Source: Gigaspora margarita
Taxonomy: Eukaryota > Glomeromycota > Glomeromycetes > Diversisporales > Gigasporaceae
Length of the DNA: 64,000 bases
Direction: 5' to 3'
NCBI GenBank assembly: GCA_009809945.1
Contig: WTPW01001105.1
Location: 109,430 to 173,429, forward strand
In this document: one piece after another, positions 18,872 through 30,871 of the stretch
How positions within the stretch are numbered: the first letter of the stretch is position 1
Layout of the letters: every line of letters begins with the position of its first letter
Notes under the pieces: generated by a model
Seen by the model: only the letters and a program-made list of their open reading frames with translations
Told to the model about the DNA's origin: nothing
The model's database searches: none
Made by a program: the position numbers and the translations under genes

Positions 18872-19380
18872 GGTTTTCACTTTTCTACTATTTTTTAGGA
18901 AGTAGTGAATATGAACGAAAAGAAATAATAGCTATCGGCGGGTAAAAAAATAAGTGTATAGATCTAGTATTATACAACGGAATGTGAAAGTAATTTAAAA
19001 TATTACTATTTTTTCATTTTTATTTTTTTTTATTTTTTTACTTCTTTACTATTTTTAGAAAATAGCGAATATAAGCAAATATAATGAATATATAAGAATA
19101 TAATCGAATATAAGTGAATATAAGTGTGTAGTATTATGTGATGAAGAGCGAAAGTAGTTTACAATATTATTATTTTTTGGTTTCATTTTTTTTGTTATTT
19201 TTTACTTCTTTACAATTTTTAGAAAGTAGTGAATATAAGCGAATATAATAGTTAAAACAAAGAAGAGAAATAATAGCTAACTGCGAGGTGAGAAAATAAG
19301 TATTTAGAGCTAGTATTATATGATAAAGTGCAAGTAGTTTAAAATATTACTATTTTTTTATTTTTATTTTTTTACAGTTT
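18872..19380. repeat. Three tandem copies of a ~164-bp unit
   Basis: ACTTCTTTACTATTTTTAG at about 18877, 19041 and 19205, and AAGTAGTTTA(A/C)AATATTA at about 18988, 19152 and 19330, give the period. The rest to 19894 is AT-rich with no feature. Confidence 0.6.
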
Positions 19381-19894
19381 CAGTTTTTTTTAGTTTTATT
19401 TTTTTTTGTTGTAAAAAATGTATAATAATATATAATAAATAAAATATATTTAATTTAAAATATAATATATAATAATAATAATAAATAAAAAATATAAAAC
19501 TTTATATTAAATTGCGAAACCTTGCAAAAACATGTGAAAACCTGTAAAATGTTTAAAAATAAGTATACAGTATAATAGTATCGATTATTACTGATTATTA
19601 CTGATTACTATTTTTATCGATAGTCCTTGTCAGGAGGCATTTAAATGTGCATTGTTGCGATTTATTTCGAATTATTGCGATGTAATATTGTGTAATTTTT
19701 TACGTATATTTTGTAATATTCCGTAATTGAAAATTGTGAAAGATTTCGTGTTGATTCAAAATTCTTGCGCAAGTTTTCGGGCCATAATAACTTATGTAAG
19801 ATTACATTTATATAATTTGCTAATGTATAGGCAGTCATGCCAATACTTATTTATTTAAGAAAATTGTACTACAAATTGTAATTACAAATGGTTA

Positions 19895-22118
19895 GAAAGC
19901 TTCCAGAAATCAGCTGATTTAGGGGTAGAGGTGGATCAGCTGAAGTATCAGGTATAATTCTGGCCAGAATTATTAAACTTCGGCCAAAATTAAGAAAATT
20001 TTTTTAGCCCAAATTATAAATTTATTAATAAAGCTTAATAATAAATAACCTTTGATCTATTGGACCAATTTGGATAATTTAACTACCAAAATGATCCTTT
20101 TAAAGAGAGAATTATAACAAGCCTAAAATTAGTACTTCTACAGACCAGTCTCGAACTAGACTTTAGTCAAGTCTGAGTCTGGTCTGATGGACTTAGACTT
20201 TTATATTTAGACTTTTTGAGTTTGGTCTGGGTCTGCCTGAAGTCTTCAGACTGGTCTAAGTTCAAATATATTTATATGTATTTTTGTGCTGAACAAGTTT
20301 ACTTAGTGCATGAAGTTAGAATTAATTAGTAAAATTTTGTAAATTACAAGATTTTATAGAATTTTATTAATAAGATTCTATAAAATCTTATGATTCATAA
20401 AATTTTACTAATTAATTCTAACTTTATGCACTAAGTAAATTTGTTTAACACCTAAAAATACACCAAATCGATAGAATTATTTTTATTTTACTTAAAATTT
20501 AGAGAATAGATGCATGATTTTGGATTTTTGATCAAAAAGTCAAATTTAAGTATCTTTTTTCCAAATTTCAAGTAAAATAAAAATATTTCTGCTGATTTAA
20601 TGTATTTTTAGGTTCTGAACAAGTTTACTTAGTGCATGAAGTTAGAATTAATTAGTAAAATTTTGTGATTCATGAGATTTTATAGAATTTTATTAATAAA
20701 ATTCTATAAAATCTTATTATTCACAAAATTTTACTAATTAATTCTTACTTAATGCACTAAGTAAACTTGTTCAGAACCTAAAAATACATTAAATTAGCAA
20801 AAATATTTTTATTTTACTTGAAATTTGGAGAAAAGATACTTAAATTTGACTTTTTGATCAAAAATCCAAAATCATGCATCTATTCTCTAAATTTCGAGTA
20901 AAATAAAAATAATTCTGTTGATTTGGTGTATTTTTAGGTGTTGAACAAATTTACTTAGTGCATAAAGTTAGAATTAATTAGTAAAATTTTATGAATCATA
21001 AGATTTTATAGAATNNNNNNNNNNNNNNNNNNNNNNNNNNNNNNNNNNNNNNNNNNNNNNNNNNNNNNNNNNNNNNNNNNNNNNNNNNNNNNNNNNNNNN
21101 NNNNNNNNNNNNNNNNNNNNNNNNNNNNNNNNNNNNNNNNNNNNNNNNNNNNNNNNNNNNNNNNNNNNNNNNNNNNNNNNNNNNNNNNNNNNNNNNNNNN
21201 NNNNNNNNNNNNNNNNNNNNNNNNNNNNNNNNNNNNNNNNNNNNNNNNNNNNNNNNNNNNNNNNNNNNNNNNNNNNNNNNNNNNNNNNNNNNNNNNNNNN
21301 NNNNNNNNNNNNNNNNNNNNNNNNNNNNNNNNNNNNNNNNNNNNNNNNNNNNNNNNNNNNNNNNNNNNNNNNNNNNNNNNNNNNNNNNNNNNNNNNNNNN
21401 NNNNNNNNNNNNNNNNNNNNNNNNNNNNNNNNNNNNNNNNNNNNNNNNNNNNNNNNNNNNNNNNNNNNNNNNNNNNNNNNNNNNNNNNNNNNNNNNNNNN
21501 NNNNNNNNNNNNNNNNNNNNNNNNNNNNNNNNNNNNNNNNNNNNNNNNNNNNNNNNNNNNNNNNNNNNNNNNNNNNNNNNNNNNNNNNNNNNNNNNNNNN
21601 NNNNNNNNNNNNNNNNNNNNNNNNNNNNNNNNNNNNNNNNNNNNNNNNNNNNNNATTCTATAAAATCTTATGATTCATAAAATTTTACTAATTGATTCTA
21701 ACTTCATGCACTAAGTAAACTTGTTCAGCACCAAAAAATATATATAAATATATTTGGACTCAGACCAGTTTGCAGACTTTGGACCAGACCCAGACTTGAC
21801 TCATATAATATTTTATAATTTATTAAATAAACATTATATAATACAAATCTATATCGATTTTATGATCTAGTGATTGGATTTTTTATAATTTTGGGCTTGT
21901 TAGAATCCTCTCTTTGAGAGGATTATTTTGGTGGTTAAATCATCTAAATTGGTTCAGTAGATCAAAAGTTATTTATTTTTTAAGTCGATATATTTATAAT
22001 AATAATTTTAAATAAATGTAAAATTTGATTGGCTAATAGTAGTGTCAGGTGTGGGGGTGGGTCTGGCCTCAGACAATTTATTAATAAAAAAAAAATCAGC
22101 TGATTTCTGGAAGCCCTC
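19895..22118. mobile_element. Harbinger-like composite element with TTA target duplication
   Basis: TIR GAAAGCTTCCAGAAATCAGC at the left and its near-complement ending AAGCCCTC at the right, flanked by TTA (19892-19894 and 22119-22121), as in PIF/Harbinger elements. Inside are pieces shared with 26488-27770 (GATCTATTGGACCAATTT, GGGCTTGTTAGAATCCTCTC). Also inside is a large block of nested palindromes (20280-21740) built on ACTTAGTGCATGAAGTTAGA and its complement, framed by TCTGAGTCTGGTCTG-type words (20150-20270, 21760-21800). Contains an assembly gap. Confidence 0.65.
21015..21654. other. Assembly gap (640 N)
   Basis: Falls inside the palindromic block, where the sequence on both sides belongs to the same repeat unit; probably a collapsed or unresolvable palindrome. 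Confidence 0.95.
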
Positions 22119-22259
22119 TTACTTAATTGATAATCTGTGAATTAACTGGAAAAAATGATCTGCAATTACTAAGTAAATATTATGCAATTTACTTAGTAAA
22201 AAACCCAGTTTGTAAATGTACAGATTTTTAGAAATGTGAAGATTTTTTTAATATATCTG

Positions 22260-22408
22260 TTCGCTAATTACCTTTTGCTAATTACTCAACCAACTCTTTC
22301 GCTAATTATTCAACCAACTCTTTCACTAATTATTCAACTAATTCTTGGCTAATTATTCAACCAACCTTTCCACTAATTACTTAACCAATCTTTCTGCTAA
22401 TTAACTAA
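22260..22408. repeat. Minisatellite of ~26-bp units
   Basis: Six units of the type GCTAATTATTCAACCAACTC with changes. The Tc1/mariner-type element begins just after the last unit. Confidence 0.7.
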
Positions 22409-22501
22409 TTCTTCTACAGTGCACAACACTTAAAGACTAAAATAAATTTATTGATTTTTAAAGGCTAATAACCTATACTACAAAAATAATACAAACAAAA
22501 A

Positions 22502-22552
22502 AAAGCTGCTAAGTTGTAGATAAGTTTACTTACTATAACTTAGCAGCTTTTT
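22502..22552. repeat. Hairpin near the left end of the Tc1/mariner element
   Basis: AAAGCTGCTAAGTT pairs with AACTTAGCAGCTTT across a loop of about 20 bases. Role unknown. Confidence 0.7.
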
Positions 22553-23105
22553 TTAAAAAAATACTTATGTATTCTTAATTTATAAGCAGTTAAAAATACT
22601 CGATTCATATATGTTAATGCAAAATAGGACAAAAAACGTGACTTGGATCGACCAATCGAATTTAGTGGCATGCATACTCAAAATCTTATTGGTTAATCAA
22701 ATATCACGTGCATACTTACAAGGTTCATATGATAATTGATCTTGCATACGCTTTAAAAGAAATGCTTATTCAAGAAACCAGAGCGTGAAAAAAGTACCTT
22801 TAGCAGTTAGTACAAAAAGCATGTAAAATTTTTTTCATGCCTCTAACCACTTGACTAAGAAGGAAATGCGAGGCACACAGAGAAGGAAATGTGTGCACAC
22901 GGTATTCGGGTTCTTCACTTTTTTTTTTTTTTCTGTCAAGTTTTTTTTTTTTTCCGTCAAATTTTTTTTCGGGTACGTTTAATTTGAATAATGGTATACT
23001 TTCATATAAAATTACAAAATTTCTTTTTTCACCCCTTTTTTTTTTTTCCTCCACAAGACTTTGTGAGAACCGATCAAAAAAAGTATGCCAAAGTGAAAGA
23101 ATAAA

Positions 23106-25428
23106 GTGCATCAGAGGCTTCAAGAATATAACAATAAAAGAAGGAAGCAAGTCACAAAAAGGCAAAAGAAGGAGGATGTCTTGGGTGACGATTTTACTGA
23201 AAATGATGTTTGGGCTGAGGATATTTTTGCTAAAGATATCCGTGAAGATATCTTTATTGAAGATGTCTTTTCTGATGATATATCTACTGAAAGCAGTGAA
23301 TTTAATGAGGATGAAGGTAAAAATGAGTTTGAAGAAGAAGAAGAAGAAGTAATGAGAGCCCAGCGTTCGTGTGAAAAAAAGATAAAAAAGAAAATGCAAG
23401 GATAATTAAAGAATTACCGAAGTCAATGTACTATCGTAAGCTTGGTGCTTCAGGTACACTTACATGTATCGCTAAGGGAACCTCTATAATTACTAGCTTT
23501 TTTAAGATTGTGAGGTTGGTAAAGGGTCTTTAGCTTTTGCATAATCAGTATATGTTAAAAAATGCTAATTATTGTTATCATCATTAAGTGAACTTCCCAG
23601 AAGGTTTTTGATACCTCCCACATTTCCTATGTTTCCTATGACTTCCTGGGCAAGTGAGTTTTTTTGTAGAGCTACAGCCTACTCCAAGTCTTCTCTATCA
23701 AGTAGGTCTTTGGCACCTCCTTCAAATGAATTCACACTTCAAGAAGGAATTGAACAGCTTAGAGAAGATCTTATAAAAAATCAAAAAAAATTAACGGCTA
23801 TTGAATATAATGAACGACGGGCAGTTTATGAATATTTTGTGTAGTTAGAAGGTGGTGATAGCAAAATGAAAGCAAGTGAAGAGGCTGCACGTGTTGCTTG
23901 TATTTCTCAAAAACCATATACATCCTAGAGGATTCGCTTTTTAGCTGAATTCTATTTACATTATAGATCATTTCCAGTTACACAACGCGGTCAGCACCAA
24001 AAACACTACCGACTTATTGATGACGAAGACGTTGCTTTGCAATGTAAAGAATAGATACATAGGGAAGCAGGAGTAAATGGAATTAGTCCAACTTGTTTTA
24101 TGCAATATGTAAACAATTTTATTTTGCCAGAGTGTTTAGAAGGGTCTCAAAAAAAAATTAGTATATGAACAGCGGAAAGGTGGTTGAACATTTTAGGATA
24201 TAAGTATAAGGAATATACGAAGAGAATGTACTTTGATGGGCATGAGCGCGATGATGTCGTGGCATATCGACGTGTATTTTTAGATAGAATGAGAACATTA
24301 GAGCAAAAAATGGCAACATATGAGGGAGAAGCAATGGAAAGGGTCCCACTAGTGCTTAATGGAGAGGAACGAGAATTAATTTTTGTAACCCACGATAAAT
24401 GCATGTTTTATGTGAATGATGGAAAGAAAAGAATTTTGGTACCTGACGGTGAGATGCCCTTATGAAAAAAGGGAAACAGAAGGTTAATAATAGTGAGCGA
24501 ATTTCTTTCGGAAGAATGTGGTCAGCTAAAATTGACTGATGAAAAGGCAGAAATGTATTCAGGTGTTCTCATGAAAGCCCATTGTTATCTTATGCCTGGT
24601 AAAAACCATGAAAGTTATTGGATAGTTGATCATTTATTAGATCAAATAAGAGATAAAGCCATCTCTATATTCAAAGCAAAATTTCCTAATGCAACCGCCG
24701 TCTTTGCCTTTGATAACAGTACTAACCATGCTGCGTATGCGAAGGATTCTCTTGTTGCATCAAGAATGAACTTAGGTCCCAGTGGAAACCAGCCAGTAAT
24801 GCGATCAATGACTTTTTTTGATTCTGATGGAATTGAAAGAATGCAGCAGATAGCTTTTGAAGAAGATTGTGAAGATCCTACTATACGAGGAAAGCCAAAA
24901 GAACTAAGATTAGTATTGCAAGAAAGGGGTATTTGGAGAGACGGATTGTGTTTAGAATGTAAGATGTGTAAGGACAAGAAATTAGTGAACGATTCTTTAT
25001 GTGTAAATTGTTGTGCAAGAAAGATTATGGCTTCGCAATCTGACTTTCTTGCACAGAAGTCAGCCGTTGTTGAATTAATAGAGAATGCTGGCCACTTATA
25101 CATTTTTTATCCAAAATATCACTGTGAACTTAATTTTATTGAAATGTATTGAGGTGCGACCAAATTCTATACAAAAAATCAATGCGATTATTCATGGGCT
25201 GGTTTACAAAAAACCGTTCTACGGGCACTCAATTCTATCGACGTTATTACAATCAGGAGATTTGCTCGAAAGTCCTGACGATATATGGATTTATATTGTG
25301 AAGAGCTGACAGGAAAATTGGCCGAATATGCGTGTAAGAAGTTTAAGTCGCATAAATGAGTTCCTCAGAGTAAATTGACTTCCTTCATACAGAAGAATCA
25401 TAAGAATATTGATCGTATTGATTCGTAA
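23106..25428 (+). pseudogene. DDE transposase of the Tc1/mariner-type element, decayed
   Basis: N-terminal acidic/Lys-rich part (23106-23405), then after a frame change Y-Y-R-K-L-G-A-S-G and K-G-T-S-I-I-T-S-F-F. An apparent intron lies between about 23515 and 23577. The catalytic core follows: V-T-H-D-K-C-M-F-Y-V-N-D-G (first Asp, ~24400), F-A-F-D-N-S-T-N-H (second Asp, ~24710) and C-E-L-N-F-I-E-M-Y (Glu, ~25130). A Cys-rich insertion (C-x2-C ... C-x2-C-C) lies at 24950-25015. In-frame stops: TAG 23842, 23926, 24052; TGA 24166, 24463, 25150, 25276, 25357. Several fall where Trp or Arg/Gln is expected, so C:G to T:A changes (TGG to TAG/TGA, CGA to TGA, CAG to TAG) explain them. The family is a multicopy fungal DDE endonuclease by recollection. 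Confidence 0.8.
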
Positions 25429-25860
25429 GTGTTTTTTTTTTTTTTTTTTTTTTGGTCTAACTTGTTTTTTGTACTTTTTTTTTTCTTTCATTTATGGAGT
25501 TTTTTTCTTCTTTTTTCATTTATGGAGGATATTACATATGCTTTTTAACCGGGTATTAGCCATTAGTATATGAAAACTGAACAAGCGGTAATAAATATAA
25601 GAACAATACAGGAATGAACAAGCGACTATAAAAAGTCAACATGCTAATGATGTATTAATGATGTATTTATGATGTAACAGGTCTCATTTATTTTGGTTTG
25701 TTATATAAAATTTGTCATATAAGTTTTCGAAAGAAGTTAGATTCGTGATTCTTATTTAGTATAAAAGTTTGGAAACTGTTCGGTATACTTATGTGGTCAT
25801 GTGACCACGGGGAAAAGCATATAAAATCGAATTTTAAGCAATTTTAATTTTAGCGACTCG
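25429..25860. other. 3' part of the Tc1/mariner element, no gene
   Basis: Poly-T runs near 25431-25500, then AT-rich DNA up to the subterminal motif and right TIR. Confidence 0.5.
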
Positions 25861-25994
25861 AAATGGGACAAAGTTACGTGATTTTAGTCTTTAAGTGTCG
25901 TGCACTGTATAATAAATATACAACTATGACAAGAAGGAACACATAGTTTATTGTTATTTAGTGATATATATTAATGTAAGAGTTTTATATGTAA

Positions 25995-26145
25995 GTCCTT
26001 GCACTACTTAATGCAGCTAAAGAACCTAGCTATCAAAATACAAGGTCTTTGCATAGCATATTACAGCTGCTGAGTCTTAATTATCATACATAAGGTCCTT
26101 GCACTTGCCTATGGTAGCTGCGGATTCTAAAAATCAATGCTCTTA
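25995..26145. repeat. Three tandem ~50-bp units
   Basis: GTCCTTGCAC (25995), GTCTTTGCAT (26045) and GTCCTTGCAC (26094) each begin a unit with an internal GCAGCT-like word. 26146-26484 is AT-rich; the short open frame at 26099-26335 is not convincing. Confidence 0.6.
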
Positions 26146-26487
26146 CGCTTCTATTGTAACTATGAAACTTATTAGCTATATTTATTACAATTATGATCAA
26201 ATTTTTTTTATTAGCAAAGTTAAAAAAATCAATCGAATAATTTTAATAATTTTTAATAAAAAGTATAAAATTCTAAAAAGCTACACTTTAATAACAATCT
26301 TAAAATATTTTTTGTTTTATACATTTTATTATTAATAGTATTATAAAACAAAAAAAAACAAGAATAAATAAAATATAATAAAAAAAACAAAAAAAAAAGT
26401 AAATCATAGATAAAACTTTACTTATCATTTGTTTACTTGGGTTTTCAAGTCTCCTAGTCAATAAAGTATGCTTGACTAGAAGTCTTA

Positions 26488-27770
26488 GGGAGCTTCCAGA
26501 AATCAGCTGATTTTTGTTTACTATGAGCCCACCTCACCCCTACCCCACCCACCCACACCTGATACCCCAATTAGCCAATCAGATTTTACGATTATTAAAA
26601 AGTTAAATATAACATTTAATAGTAAATAACTTTTGAACTACTGGACCAATTTTGATGATTCAACTGCCAAAATAATCCTCTCAATGAGAGGGTTCTAGTG
26701 AGCCCAAAATTGTTAAAATCCAATCACAGGATCCTGTGATCGGAATAGATTTGTGTTACTATAAAGTTCTATAATTTATTAAATAATTATAACCCATTTA
26801 TAGCAACACAAATTTATTTCGATCACAGGATCCTGTGATTGGATTTTAACGATTTTGGGCTCGTTAGAATCCTCTCATTGAGAGGATCATTTTGGTAGTA
26901 AAATCATCGAAATTGGCCCAGTAGATCAGAAGTTATTAACAATTAAAAATTAATTTTTAGATGTTAATAACTTCTGATCTACTGGGCCAATTTCGATGAT
27001 TTTACTACCAAAATGATCCTCACAATGAGAGGATTCTAACAAGCTCAAAATCGTTAAAATCCAATCACAGGATCCTGTGATCGGAATAGATTTGCGTTGC
27101 TATAAAAGTTATATAATTTATTAAATAATTATAACCCATTTATAGCAACACAAATTTATTTCGATCTTAGGATCCTGTAATTAGATTTTAACGATTTTGA
27201 GCTTGTTAGAATCCTCTCATTGAGAGGATCATTTTGGTAGTAAAATCATCGAAATTGGCCCAGTAGATCAGAAGTTATTAACAATTAAAAATTAATTTTT
27301 AGATGTTAATAACTTCTGATCTACTGGGCCAATTTCGATGATTTTACTACCAAAATGATCCTCACAATGAGAGGATTCTAACAAGCTCAAAATCGTTAAA
27401 ATCCAATCACAGGATCCTAAGATCGAAATAAATTTGTGTTGCTATAAATGTGTTATAATTATTTAATAAATTATAGAACTTTATAGTAACACAAATCTAT
27501 TCCGATCACAGGATCCTGTGATTGGATTTTAACGATTTTGGGCTCACTAGAACCATTTCATTGAGAGGATCATTTTGGTAGTTGAATCATCAAATTGGCC
27601 CAGTAGTTCAAAAGTTATTAATTATCAAATATTATTAATAAATCTATAATTTTGGTCAAAAATAATTTTGCAACTTTGGCCGGAATTATGAAATTTTGGC
27701 CGGAATTACACCTGATACTTCAGCTGACCCACCCACCCACCCAGAAATCAGCTGATTTCTGGAAGCTCCC
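26488..27770. mobile_element. Harbinger-like MITE with internal inverted repeats
   Basis: TIR GGGAGCTTCCAGAAATCAGC and exact complement, flanked by TTA (26485-26487, 27771-27773). The interior alternates the module GGATCCTGTGATTGGATTTT...GATTTTG(G/A)GCTCGTTAGAATCC with its reverse complement, with a period of about 335 bp for the AACTTCTGATCTACTGGGCC segment. No ORF. Inserted next to, or into, the left end of the hAT-like element that follows. Confidence 0.8.
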
Positions 27771-27773
27771 TTA

Positions 27774-28740
27774 GTGAATCAGGTTGGGTCAGGTTTGGGC
27801 CTAACCCAAATTAGACCCACTTGGGTCAAAACCTGACCTGGGTCTGACCCGGCTCATGTCAAACCCAACCGAGGTCTAACTCGCCTCATATCAAACCCGA
27901 CCCGGATCTGACCCAACCCAACCCAGGTTGAACCTGGGTCAATAATAATTATTATATAGTAAAGTTTAAATTTTACTATATAAATTGATAATGCCTGCTT
28001 AAGTAAACTTGTTTGGGAGATTAAAAAACATACCGTATATGTCCGAAAATAAGCTACTACCTAAAATAAGCTGCTCCCCTGATTTTTTTCAAAAATCTTA
28101 AAAAATCCGTTAGCAGTTGCTACATATAAAGTCTAAATTTTACTGAGTAAAACTCAAAAGTGCTATTAAGTAAACTTGTTCAGGACATCAAAATACACCT
28201 ACAGTAAAAATTTGGTGTTATTTGGACAACTTTTTATTAGTATGTTTTTCAATTTTTTCAAAAAACTCTATATTTCGAAAATAAGCTACCCCACATTTTT
28301 TCGTATAATTTTTTGGCCAAAAAAGGTAGCTTATTTTTGAACACATACGGTATATACTAAAATTTTTATCCAAATCAAAGAAAATTTTATTATTTGACTT
28401 TTAATTTTTACATTCAATAAAAAAATTAGAATCTTTTTAAAAAATATGTTCAACAAACGTAAAAATTAAAGGTCAAATAATAAAAAGTTTTTGAATTTGG
28501 ATAACAATTTCAAAGTATATGCATTTTGTTCTTCCAAATAAGTTTATTTAAACAGATTTTATTAATTTATATAGTAAAATTTTGACTTTACTATATAGTA
28601 ACTACTTGTGATCATTGAAAATAATCTAACCTGAATCTTGTCTAACCCAGGTTTTCTCTAACCCAGTTCTGATCTGACCTGCATTTCATCTAACCCAACC
28701 TGACCTGAGTTGGGTCAGACCTGACCCAGCTAAAACCCTT
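27774..28740. mobile_element. hAT-like MITE rich in GGGTC/GACCC words, with a nested TA MITE
   Basis: Subterminal arrays of GGGTCAGGTT, CTGACCC and related words at 27785-27950 and 28628-28735 face each other. The right end reads GCTAAAACCCTTA. The left end is split by the Harbinger-like MITE at 26488-27770, and the target duplication is only weakly visible. 28033-28350 is an inserted TA MITE. Confidence 0.55.
28033..28350. mobile_element. TA-target MITE, third copy
   Basis: CCGTATATGTCCGAAAATAA and complement ending ACACATACGG; TA at 28031-28032 and 28351-28352. Same family as 9981 and 14367. Confidence 0.7.
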
Positions 28741-28744
28741 ATAC

Positions 28745-30130
28745 TTGAAGATCTTGGTTTGTACGAATATGTTTTACTTCCTGAAATAATAATTCCGGTG
28801 CATTCTCAGGTATTGTATCCTTTTCTATTTATATTACTTTACCTTTATTATTGCTAACTAAAAATTCACCATACTAGTAGTTGTGACAACTACAATAGGG
28901 TACACTAAGTGGTCTGTATCTTGAAAACCTTAATTACCCATAAGTGAATTGAATAATTTATATGAACATTTTGAATATGTTGTTTTAAAAATTTTTTTAA
29001 CCTGAAGTATTGATAACAGAAAGAGCAGAGGTACTTGTTAATAAATTTGTTAATAGTAGGACTATACTAATAAAAAAAAAAATGCTAAAGGTTCATCTCT
29101 GGAGGAATAGGTTTTCCCACTATCAATATAGATAGCAAAAAGTTACTAAAATGCGTTGTATCATTAGATGCATTTATACTTGCTGCACAAATACCATGTA
29201 ACTTTTGCTAAACCAAAATAGAGAGATTAGAAAGAAGTTGAGAATCCTGCTATGAAAAGGTCTACAACAACTTGTATCATTACATTTAATAACCTGAGTA
29301 ATATAGTGACAAGTCATAGTATGTCTTTTATCCAAGCAACAGATTTTTTATCTAATCTTGATTGATAGTATTCTTCAGGATCTACATATTCAACTAAAAC
29401 TGGATAACTATCAATAATAGTATTTTTATACACAGAAACCAGAATCTCTTTTGCCACTTTAAAATTACATTTTTCTAGTTTGTCATTAGCTGTTTTTAGT
29501 TGCTCATCTAAATGTGACCCAAAAGTATCATGAGAAAGTATTATCCCAGCTAAATCATGACTCAAAGGTGCTATTCATCTCTCAACAAGATTAGATGCAC
29601 TTTGATATGATGCAAAATATACTACTATAATTGTATCAAGATTAGGGTTCTGCAATTTGATTTGAACTTCAAATATTTGAATCAAATATTTGATCAAATT
29701 CAAATTTAAATTTGATTATATTTGATTTGATCAAATTCAAATCTGACCAAATTTGATTTGATTTGAAAATTACTATTAAAAATTCAAATTTAAATCAAAT
29801 TCAAATCCAAATATTTGAATCAAATCAAATTCAAATCAGGGTTAATTTGATTTGATCAAATTCAAATTGACCCAATATTTGATTTGATTTGAATTTGAGG
29901 AACTCTAATCAAAATCATATTTTATAAAATGCTCAATCATTACCTGGATTGTTTTTTTATAGCATGAATTCTCATCAGAACCACCATTAGTTAGTATTAA
30001 AACAACAGGTTTAGACTGACCATCTTCTGTTGTAGTAAAATTATACAATCTTTCATCAGATATTAGATTATAAAAATCTTTACTATATGTATAGGCAGTG
30101 CTAGTATTGTGTTTGCCACTGCGAATTCTT
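28745..30130 (-). pseudogene. Relic of a multicopy fungal protein family (SHDLAG-type), interrupted by a hAT MITE
   Basis: On the minus strand a coding trace runs from near 30130: T-A-Y-T-Y-S-K-D-F-Y-N-L, then V-V-L-I-L-T-N-G-G-S-D-E-N. After the MITE gap come A-S-N-L-V-E-R, a TGA, A-P-L-S-H-D-L-A-G-I-I-L-S-H-D and the open frame 29314-29565 (F-G-S-H-L-D, V-L-V-E-Y-V-D-P-E-E). A further frame change precedes V-I-K-C-N-D-T-S-C-C-R-P. I recall this as a repeated, uncharacterised family in Rhizophagus genomes; function unknown. At least one stop, one frameshift and one insertion break it. Confidence 0.5.
29643..29907. mobile_element. hAT-type MITE of the TTGATTTGATCAAATTC family
   Basis: TIR TAGGGTTCTGCAA at the left, complement of TAGAGTTCCTCAA at the right. 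Target duplication ATCAAGAT / ATCAAAAT (7 of 8). Almost the entire 265 bp consists of TTTGATTTGA/TCAAATCAAA words. Removing it with one duplication copy restores an open frame in the surrounding pseudogene. A sister copy is at 58632-58917. Confidence 0.85.
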
Positions 30131-30423
30131 ATGAATATCAGATCTAAATATATTATTGCTTCAGCATTTTTTTACTTATCTATAAATAAAAAATTTTTAA
30201 TATCTTGCTAATTAAAAAGAAACTACTAATTTAATATATAAATAGAATTTTTCTAACCATAACTGGCGGTGATTATCACCGTAGTACAAAATAAATAAGA
30301 TATTTGTGCAACCAATGCACAACTATATATATAACTATATTTCAACTATATATTTGTTATACATATAACTATTGTGTAACTATACTATGCTATGCGATTT
30401 TTCGTACAATTTTATTATACTAT

Positions 30424-30491
30424 AACTCTCTCTAACCCTAATCCTAATACTAATACTAACCCTAACTCTAACCCTAACCCTAACCCTAACA
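30424..30491. repeat. Interstitial telomere-like (CCCTAA)n tract
   Basis: Degenerate CCTAAT/CCCTAA units becoming exact at the right end (about ten units). Located inside the MULE, not at a chromosome end. A second short TTAGGG run is near 55617-55640. Confidence 0.75.
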
Positions 30492-30871
30492 TAATTAATT
30501 TTTTTGTTTGATATCAGAAAATCACGTGAACGGAAAATCGATCCTATGCCAATTTATAATATCCATGTATGCAACTATTCGTATAATGATTCCAGAAAGC
30601 AATTAAATAGATAGAAACATGCTAAATATTAAGTTTCTCAATATGAAACAAAAAGTAGGTTGTATATTATGCAATGATCGATATAGTATCAAGTAATGAT
30701 GTTTACCCAATTACTATATTTAGTACTAGCGAGCACATATATGCATATATGATGTCAATACATATTATGTATATATTTATCATATGCCTCAGGTATAAAG
30801 TTTACTAATCAATTTCTTTGCTATGTATAAAGTGATACATATACATATCTCTCACATATTACAAGCTTATC

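Larger units (their letters stand above)
22417..25907 (+). mobile_element. Tc1/mariner-type transposon, complete, 3.5 kb
   Basis: TIR CAGTGCAC(A/G)ACACTTAAAG at both ends (about 28 bp, one difference), flanked by the TA dinucleotide (22415-22416, 25908-25909). Carries a DDE transposase relic (23106-25428). Two similar direct motifs, GGACAAA...ACGTGA, lie near 22627 and 25866 and may be transposase-binding subterminal sites. 22502-22552 is a perfect hairpin (AAAGCTGCTAAGTT and complement). Confidence 0.85.

Noticed and set aside
30424..30491. Chromosome end
   Set aside because: The telomere-like units are short, degenerate and internal, inside a transposon.
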